Shown here piece by piece: positions 6,939-10,872 of a stretch of DNA of 10,872 nucleotides. Below the pieces are notes generated by a model. That model did not search any database. It saw only the letters and a program-made list of their open reading frames with translations, and was not told the origin of the DNA. Position 1 is the first letter of the stretch. Each line of letters opens with the position of its first letter. The stretch is taken from assembly GCA_035697145.1 (NCBI GenBank), contig DASSDL010000031.1, forward strand, positions 1 through 10,872, written 5' to 3'. This DNA is from DASQUK01 sp035697145 (GTDB taxonomy: Bacteria > Actinomycetota > Acidimicrobiia > Acidimicrobiales > VFJN01). A program made the position numbers and the translations under genes.

Positions 6939-8087
6939 TCAGGCGCCGGTCCGGCTCTGGCTGCCCAGGGTGACGCTCAGGGTCGTCGGGTTGTCGTCGC
7001 GCACCACCGTGGCGGCGATCTGGTCGCCCGGAGACCGCGACCGCAGGGTGATCATGAGGTCGGGCAGGTGGCCGATCATGCGCCCGTCGACCTCGACGAG
7101 CACGTCGCCCACCCGTAGGCCGCCCCGGTCGGCCGGGCTGTCGGGCGCCACCGAGGCGATCCGAACGCCGCCGCCGGTGACACGGGGATCGGCGGCGTCG
7201 CTCCCCTCGATGCCGAGCCAGCAGCGTTCCACCTTGCCGACCGCCACCAGGTCTTCGGCAACCTTCCGGGCCACCTCCACCGGCACGACATACGAGGCAT
7301 TGCCGTCGTCGACCCCGGTGACTATGCCGACCACGACGCCGCGGGCGTTGACCAGCGGTCCCCCGAGGGCGTGCGCGGGTGCGTCGCCGCTGGTCTCGAC
7401 GACTGCGTCGAGCGTGGCGCCGGCGGGGGTGTGGTATCGCCGGGTGGCGCCGACCAGCGCCGCCACCGTGGTCGCGCCGCCTGCGGCGCCGACGCTGACG
7501 GTGAAGGACGTCTGGCCCTGCACCAGCCCGGCCTCGGTGGCCAGCAAACCGGTGCGGTAGTCATGCCCGTCCAGGTCGAGCACGGCGATGCCGGTCGTCG
7601 GGTCGGAGCCCACGACCTCCGCCTCGGTCGACGACCCGTCGGGTAGGCGCACGCTCAGCCGTCCGCTCTCGTCGACGACGCTGGCGCTGGTGAGGACGAT
7701 CCCGTCGTCGCGCACGAGGACCCCGGAACCGCGGCCCTCGACGGCGACGACGGCCGGTGCCACCTGCTGACGGATCCCATCGGCGGACTGATCGGCGGCC
7801 CGCGGGGAGGACGAGACGGTGTCGAGGGCCACACGCTCGACCACGGGACGATCGACGATCCGCTCCCCCAGACCGAACGCCAGCACTCCGGCCCCGGCGA
7901 GGACGGCACCGGCGGTGCCGGCCACCGCCGCGACACCCCAGGGACGTCCGGTCTGCCGATCGCGGGCGCTGGCTCCCTCACCGCGCCCGGACCCCAGCTC
8001 CGACGGGTGACGCCACAGCCGATCGTCGGGGTGCGGGGGCGGACGGAACCGGAAGAGATCCGCTTCGGCGTCGTCGTCGAAGGGCAC
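6939..8087 (-). CDS. HtrA/S1C-like membrane protein with PDZ domain, catalytic triad lost (pseudoprotease)
   Basis: 382 residues from GTG 8087. This start is supported by TATCCT 7 nt upstream; a longer GTG start at 8132 would add 15 residues. Cytosolic N-terminus with DDRLWRHPSELG (about 21-32), one transmembrane helix (52-74), then an extracytoplasmic trypsin-like domain (about 100-275) and a PDZ domain (about 307-363, GVRIASVAPDSPADRGGLRVGDVLVEVDG). The trypsin fold is recognisable from GSGVLVRDDGIVLTSASVV, DPTTGIAVLDL and GGPLVNARGVVVGI. Against the HtrA consensus (TNAHVV, DPxTDLAVL, GNSGGPL), the histidine is Ser136, the aspartate is Gly166 and the serine is Leu241. The frame is intact and the PDZ is well preserved, so this looks like a maintained non-proteolytic scaffold or sensor rather than a decaying gene. 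Confidence 0.85.
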   Translation of the reverse strand: MPFDDDAEADLFRFRPPPHPDDRLWRHPSELGSGRGEGASARDRQTGRPWGVAAVAGTAGAVLAGAGVLAFGLGERIVDRPVVERVALDTVSSSPRAADQSADGIRQQVAPAVVAVEGRGSGVLVRDDGIVLTSASVVDESGRLSVRLPDGSSTEAEVVGSDPTTGIAVLDLDGHDYRTGLLATEAGLVQGQTSFTVSVGAAGGATTVAALVGATRRYHTPAGATLDAVVETSGDAPAHALGGPLVNARGVVVGIVTGVDDGNASYVVPVEVARKVAEDLVAVGKVERCWLGIEGSDAADPRVTGGGVRIASVAPDSPADRGGLRVGDVLVEVDGRMIGHLPDLMITLRSRSPGDQIAATVVRDDNPTTLSVTLGSQSRTGA

Positions 8088-8094
8088 GGCGCGG

Positions 8095-8100
8095 AGGATA
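8095..8100 (-). promoter_or_regulatory. Candidate leaderless -10 box for the HtrA-like gene
   Basis: The minus strand reads TATCCT (TANNNT) with 7 nt to GTG 8087 and no Shine-Dalgarno, as expected of a leaderless transcript. It supports 8087 over 8132 as the start. Confidence 0.5.
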
Positions 8101-8106
8101 ACCCTG

Positions 8107-8133
8107 GGTGGGTGCCGAGAGACCGCGCCCACC
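8107..8133. promoter_or_regulatory. Imperfect inverted repeat between two divergent promoters
   Basis: GGTGGGTGC (8107-8115) and GCGCCCACC (8125-8133) are complementary at 8 of 9 positions, with a 9-nt spacer. The element sits between the candidate -10 boxes of the HtrA-like gene (8095-8100) and of moaE (8148-8153), covering both -35 regions. It could be a shared operator; no known binding-site family is recognised. Confidence 0.3.
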
Positions 8134-8147
8134 GGTCAGGGCCTGCG

Positions 8148-8153
8148 TACCAT
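8148..8153 (+). promoter_or_regulatory. Candidate leaderless -10 box for moaE
   Basis: TACCAT (TANNNT) is followed by 7 nt and ATG 8161. The upstream in-frame ATG 8152 falls inside this box, so a transcript from here could only use 8161. Confidence 0.5.
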
Positions 8154-8160
8154 GAACACG

Positions 8161-8661
8161 ATGGAGAGGCCGAGCAACGAGGCCGAGCGAGCCGCGCTCG
8201 CTCCGCCGGAGGGCGACACCTGGATCGGCTTGTCCGCGTCGCCGCTCCCGATCGCCGAGGCCACAGCCTGGGCCGTGCGCCCCGACTGCGGCGGCCTGGT
8301 CCTCTTCTCCGGCACCGCCCGCGACCACGCCGAGGGGCGAGCCGGGGTCCACCAGCTCGAGTACGAGGCGTACGAGGAGCAGGTCGTGCCTCGCCTTCGG
8401 GACGTCGCCGAGGAGGCCCGGGCGCGGTGGCCGATGGTGGGCCGCATCGCCCTGCTCCACCGGGTCGGCGTCCTGGAGATCTGCGAGAGCGCGGTGGTCG
8501 TCGCCGTGTCCGCACCGCACCGCGACGAGGCATTCGCTGCCGCCCGCTTTTGCATCGACACCCTCAAGCGCGCGGTTCCCATTTGGAAGCGCGAGTCGTG
8601 GACGGGTGGCGAGAGCTGGGGGCTCGAGGCGCAGCACATCGTCGACGCAGGAGCGGGGTGA
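8161..8661 (+). CDS. moaE: Molybdopterin synthase catalytic subunit MoaE
   Basis: 166 residues from ATG 8161, or 169 from ATG 8152. MoaE transfers sulfur from the MoaD thiocarboxylate to precursor Z (cPMP) to make molybdopterin, in the cytosol. Diagnostic segments are GGLVLFSGTARDHAEGR, LEYEAYEEQ, LLHRVGVLEICESAVVVAVSAPHRDEAF and DTLKRAVPIWKRES. The two active-site lysines known from E. coli MoaE (K119 and K126, seven apart) correspond to the Lys of DTLK and the Lys of IWK here, with the same spacing. The N-terminal ~20 residues are a non-conserved extension. No moaD or other molybdenum-cofactor gene is in the window. It is followed after 4 nt by a small membrane-protein gene, so it probably heads a three-gene transcript. 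Confidence 0.93.
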   Translation: MERPSNEAERAALAPPEGDTWIGLSASPLPIAEATAWAVRPDCGGLVLFSGTARDHAEGRAGVHQLEYEAYEEQVVPRLRDVAEEARARWPMVGRIALLHRVGVLEICESAVVVAVSAPHRDEAFAAARFCIDTLKRAVPIWKRESWTGGESWGLEAQHIVDAGAG

Positions 8662-8665
8662 TTCC

Positions 8666-8848
8666 ATGACTGCCGTCGCCTTCCTGCTGATCGCCGTGGT
8701 GATCTCGGCGGTGGGGCTGACCGTGCTGTACCTGCGCAATCGTCCCCCCACCTCGCTCGACGCCAGCATCGACAACTTCCGCCGCGAGATGCAGGCGCTG
8801 GCACCACGCGACGGCGAGGTCCGCCCCCGACGTTGGTGGAAGCGGTAG
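8666..8848 (+). CDS. Small single-pass membrane protein, unknown function
   Basis: 60 residues from ATG 8666, with GGGGTG 5 nt upstream as a weak ribosome-binding site. A hydrophobic helix (about 3-23, AVAFLLIAVVISAVGLTVLYL) is followed by RNRPPTSLDASIDNFRREMQALAP and a basic end, RPRRWWKR. The charge pattern suggests the N-terminus outside and a 35-residue cytosolic tail. The tail has an amphipathic-looking SIDNFRREMQAL helix that could contact a partner. It sits 4 nt after moaE, and its TAG overlaps the GTG of the mreB-like gene by one base, a layout expected of cotranslated partners. I do not recognise the family. Confidence 0.75.
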   Translation: MTAVAFLLIAVVISAVGLTVLYLRNRPPTSLDASIDNFRREMQALAPRDGEVRPRRWWKR

Positions 8849-9849
8849 TGGCCCGCGACCTCGCCATCGACCTCGGCACCGCCAACACCCTCGTCTACGA
8901 ACGGGGCCGGGGCATCGTCCTCAACGAGCCCACCGTCATCGCCCTCAACACCCGCACCCGCGAGGTGCTGGCGATGGGCCACGACGCCTGGCAGATGATC
9001 GGGCGCACGCCCAGCGACATCGTCGCCGAGCGCCCCCTCCGCCAGGGGGCGATCACCGACTTCGACGTGACCCAGCGGATGATCCGGCTGCTGCTGCACC
9101 GGGTGCGGGTCGGCCGCTTCAACCGCCCGCGCGTCGTGGTGTGCGTCCCGTCGGCCATCACCGAGGTCGAGCGCCGCGCCGTGGCCGAGGCCGCCCGCCG
9201 GGCCGGCGCCACCGACGCCTTCCTCATCGAGCAGCCCATGGCCGCCGCCATCGGCTGCGGCCTCCCGATCCACGAGCCCATCGCCAGCCTGGTGATCGAC
9301 GTGGGCGGTGGCACGACGGAGACGGCGTTGGTGTCGCTCGGCGGGGTGGTGGCGCTCGACGCGGTGCGGGTCGGCAGCTTCGACATCGATGCCGCCGTCC
9401 AGGCCTATGTGCGCCGCGAGTACGGCATCGCCGTGGGGGAGCGCACCGCGGAGGAGATCAAGATCGCCATCGGATCGGCATGGCCCGTGCGCGACGAGCT
9501 CAAGGCCGAGGTCCGCGGCCGCGACCTGGCGTCGGGCCTGCCGAAGACGGTGATCCTGACGCCGGCCGAGATTCGGGCCGCCATCGACGACGTGATCACC
9601 GAGATCATCGAGTCGGTCGTCGCCTGCCTCGGGAACGCCCCGCCCGAGCTGGCCCACGACCTCATCACGCAGGGTCTGCACCTGGTCGGCGGGGGCGGCA
9701 TGCTGGCCGGCCTGGACCAGCGGATCGCCCACGAGACCGAGATCGACGTCCACCTGGTCGAGAGCGCCCTGGAGTGCGTCGTGCTCGGCGCCGGCCGCTG
9801 CATCGAGGAGCCGGCGGCCCTGCGGGTGGTGTTCCAGGCCGGGCGTTAG
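8848..9849 (+). CDS. mreB: MreB-like bacterial actin
   Basis: 333 residues from GTG 8848, which overlaps the preceding stop (TAGTG). An earlier in-frame GTG at 8833 would add five residues. Actin-fold ATPase motifs are all present: phosphate 1 (DLGTANTLVY, 8-17), the catalytic Glu in LIEQPMAAAIG (Glu128), phosphate 2 (DVGGGTTETA, 151-160), GERTAEEIKIAIGSA (197-211) and the adenosine motif (VGGGGMLAGLD, 280-290). MreB polymers guide elongation-phase peptidoglycan synthesis at the inner membrane. Length is slightly below the usual 335-350. No mreC, mreD, rodA or pbp2 gene follows; the next gene is bioB. That makes this an isolated copy, and it may be an MreB paralogue rather than the canonical one. 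SFDIDAAVQAYVRR replaces the usual GGDxMDxAI...RR. Confidence 0.9.
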   Translation: MARDLAIDLGTANTLVYERGRGIVLNEPTVIALNTRTREVLAMGHDAWQMIGRTPSDIVAERPLRQGAITDFDVTQRMIRLLLHRVRVGRFNRPRVVVCVPSAITEVERRAVAEAARRAGATDAFLIEQPMAAAIGCGLPIHEPIASLVIDVGGGTTETALVSLGGVVALDAVRVGSFDIDAAVQAYVRREYGIAVGERTAEEIKIAIGSAWPVRDELKAEVRGRDLASGLPKTVILTPAEIRAAIDDVITEIIESVVACLGNAPPELAHDLITQGLHLVGGGGMLAGLDQRIAHETEIDVHLVESALECVVLGAGRCIEEPAALRVVFQAGR

Positions 9850-9864
9850 GCCCCCATACGCGAA

Positions 9865-9907
9865 CTGGTCGTAGCTGTGGGGTCATATGCCGCATGTCTA
9901 CGACCAG
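9865..9907. promoter_or_regulatory. Perfect 10-bp inverted repeat upstream of bioB
   Basis: CTGGTCGTAG (9865-9874) and CTACGACCAG (9898-9907) are exact reverse complements separated by 23 nt, in the 103-nt gap between the mreB-like gene and bioB. There is no T-tract, so it could be an mreB transcript end or a bipartite operator for bioB. It does not match the biotin-repressor boxes I know (BioQ, BioR, BirA). Confidence 0.5.
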
Positions 9908-9938
9908 AACGATTCGGGCTCGCCGCGACGGCCGCCAC

Positions 9939-9944
9939 TAACGT
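9939..9944 (+). promoter_or_regulatory. Candidate leaderless -10 box for bioB
   Basis: TAACGT (TANNNT) lies 8 nt before ATG 9953, and no Shine-Dalgarno is present. The inverted repeat ends 31 nt upstream, close to where a -35 region or activator site would fall. Confidence 0.5.
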
Positions 9945-9952
9945 CACCGCCC

Positions 9953-10872
9953 ATGCCCGCCACGACCGACCTGCTCGCCGACGCTCGGCGGGCGCTGCTC
10001 GACGACCGGCGTCAGCTGACGCTGGACGAGCTGGCAGCGCTGGCGGCGGTGGCCGATGCGGAGGTGCGGGCGTTGGCCGGGCTGGCGCACGACGTGCGCC
10101 TGGCGTGGTGCGGTGACCTGGTCGAGATCGAGGGGATCCTCTCGGCCAAGACGGGCGGCTGCCCGGAGGACTGCCAGTTCTGCTCACAGTCGGCGCGCTA
10201 CGACTCGCCGGTGAAGGCAGTCCCGCTGCTGGCACACGACGAGGTGGTGGCCGCCGCCCAGGAGACGGCGGCGCTGGGCGCCAGCGAGTTCTGCCTGGTC
10301 TACGCGGTGCGGGGCCCCGACGAGCGGCTGATGGCGCACCTCGAGGAAGTTGTGCCCCTCGTCCGCCGGGAGACGGGCCTCGACGTGGCGGTGAGCGCCG
10401 GCATCCTCGACGACGGCCAGGCCCGTCGCCTCGCCGAGGCCGGAACCCACCGCTACAACCACAACCTCGAGACCGCCCGGTCGCACTTCCCCCACATCGT
10501 GACCACCCACACGTGGGACGAGCGGTTCGCCACCTGCCGACTCGTCCGCCGGCACGGGATGGAGCTGTGCTGCGGCGTCCTGCTGGGGATGGGGGAGTCC
10601 GACGACCAGCGCGTCGAGCTGCTCGGGCAGCTGCGGGAGGCGGGGCCCGCCGAGGTGCCGCTCAACTTCCTCGATCCCCGGCCGGGCACGCCGTTGGCCG
10701 GCCGCCCCCTGGTGGCGGCACTGGAGGCGATCCGCTGGATCGCGCTGTTCCGCTTGGCCCTGCCGGATGCGATCCTCCGCTATGCCGGCGGCCGGGAGGT
10801 CACGCTGGGCGACCTGCAGGAGATGGGGATGACCGCGGGCATCAACGCCCTGATCGTGGGCAACTACCTGAC
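9953..10872 (+). CDS. bioB: Biotin synthase BioB (3' end outside window)
   Basis: 306 complete codons plus two bases are visible, and the frame is still open at the window end. BioB is a radical-SAM enzyme that inserts sulfur into dethiobiotin. The [4Fe-4S] motif is GGCPEDCQFC (Cys70, Cys74, Cys77). Other family blocks are VRGPDERLM, HRYNHNLETARSHFP, TTHTWDER, GMELCCGVLLGMGES, PLNFLDPRPGTPL and RYAGGREVTLGD. The sulfur-donor [2Fe-2S] cluster of E. coli BioB uses C97, C128, C188 and R260. Counterparts of three are visible (Cys114, Cys206, Arg276), but the C128 region reads LDVAVSAGIL with no cysteine. Possible replacements are Cys195 and Cys207. Promoter evidence and absence of an earlier in-frame start fix ATG 9953. 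Confidence 0.93.
   Translation, partial: MPATTDLLADARRALLDDRRQLTLDELAALAAVADAEVRALAGLAHDVRLAWCGDLVEIEGILSAKTGGCPEDCQFCSQSARYDSPVKAVPLLAHDEVVAAAQETAALGASEFCLVYAVRGPDERLMAHLEEVVPLVRRETGLDVAVSAGILDDGQARRLAEAGTHRYNHNLETARSHFPHIVTTHTWDERFATCRLVRRHGMELCCGVLLGMGESDDQRVELLGQLREAGPAEVPLNFLDPRPGTPLAGRPLVAALEAIRWIALFRLALPDAILRYAGGREVTLGDLQEMGMTAGINALIVGNYL

Noticed and set aside
7978..9753. 591-codon open frame on the minus strand opposite moaE, the small gene and the mreB-like gene
   Set aside because: Long antisense frames are expected in 70% GC coding DNA. The translation is low-complexity (Gly/Arg/Asp/His/Leu-rich) with no recognisable domain, while the plus strand carries clear MoaE and MreB motifs.

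Overview
The window is about 70% GC DNA that reads as an ordinary chromosomal segment of an actinobacterium. A SenX3/RegX3-like two-component pair, a DUF2342/zincin_2 (F420-associated type) metallopeptidase, strong G/C third-position bias and several apparently leaderless genes suggest Actinomycetota, perhaps class Acidimicrobiia. The class-level placement is inference. I see no rRNA, tRNA, CRISPR array, phage gene or insertion sequence.

Layout, left to right: the 3' end of a SurE-like nucleotidase gene (1-522, +); an intergenic stretch with a dispersed hairpin repeat; an overlapping histidine kinase/response regulator operon (719-2694, +); an intergenic stretch with a long hairpin and 29-bp tandem repeats; an MFS-type transporter with a proline-rich tail (2880-4430, +); convergently, a zinc metallopeptidase (5699-4440, -) preceded by a second copy of the dispersed repeat and a candidate 20-codon leader ORF; divergently, an SDR/epimerase-like protein with an altered active site and a C-terminal membrane anchor (5861-6901, +); convergently, an HtrA/S1C-like membrane protein that has lost its catalytic triad (8087-6939, -); divergently, a tight cluster of moaE, a 60-residue membrane protein and an mreB-like gene (8161-9849, +); and bioB (9953 to the window end, +), cut by the window.

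Functionally these are mostly unrelated housekeeping and envelope genes: phosphate-type signalling, export, protein quality control, molybdenum cofactor, cell-shape actin and biotin. The moaE, small membrane protein and MreB-like genes are so tightly packed (4-nt gap, then a 1-nt stop/start overlap) that they are probably cotranscribed, although molybdopterin synthesis and MreB have no known link.

The observations most worth a second look are: (1) a candidate leaderless 20-codon leader ORF ending in an ATGA overlap with the metallopeptidase start, within a hairpin repeat that recurs 5 kb away; (2) a pseudoprotease of the HtrA type with H, D and S all replaced; (3) a BioB lacking one of the cysteine ligands expected for the [2Fe-2S] cluster; (4) TANNNT -10 motifs 7-8 nt before the start codons of four genes plus the leader ORF, pointing to widespread leaderless transcription; (5) an alternative-pairing hairpin/tandem-repeat array before the transporter.
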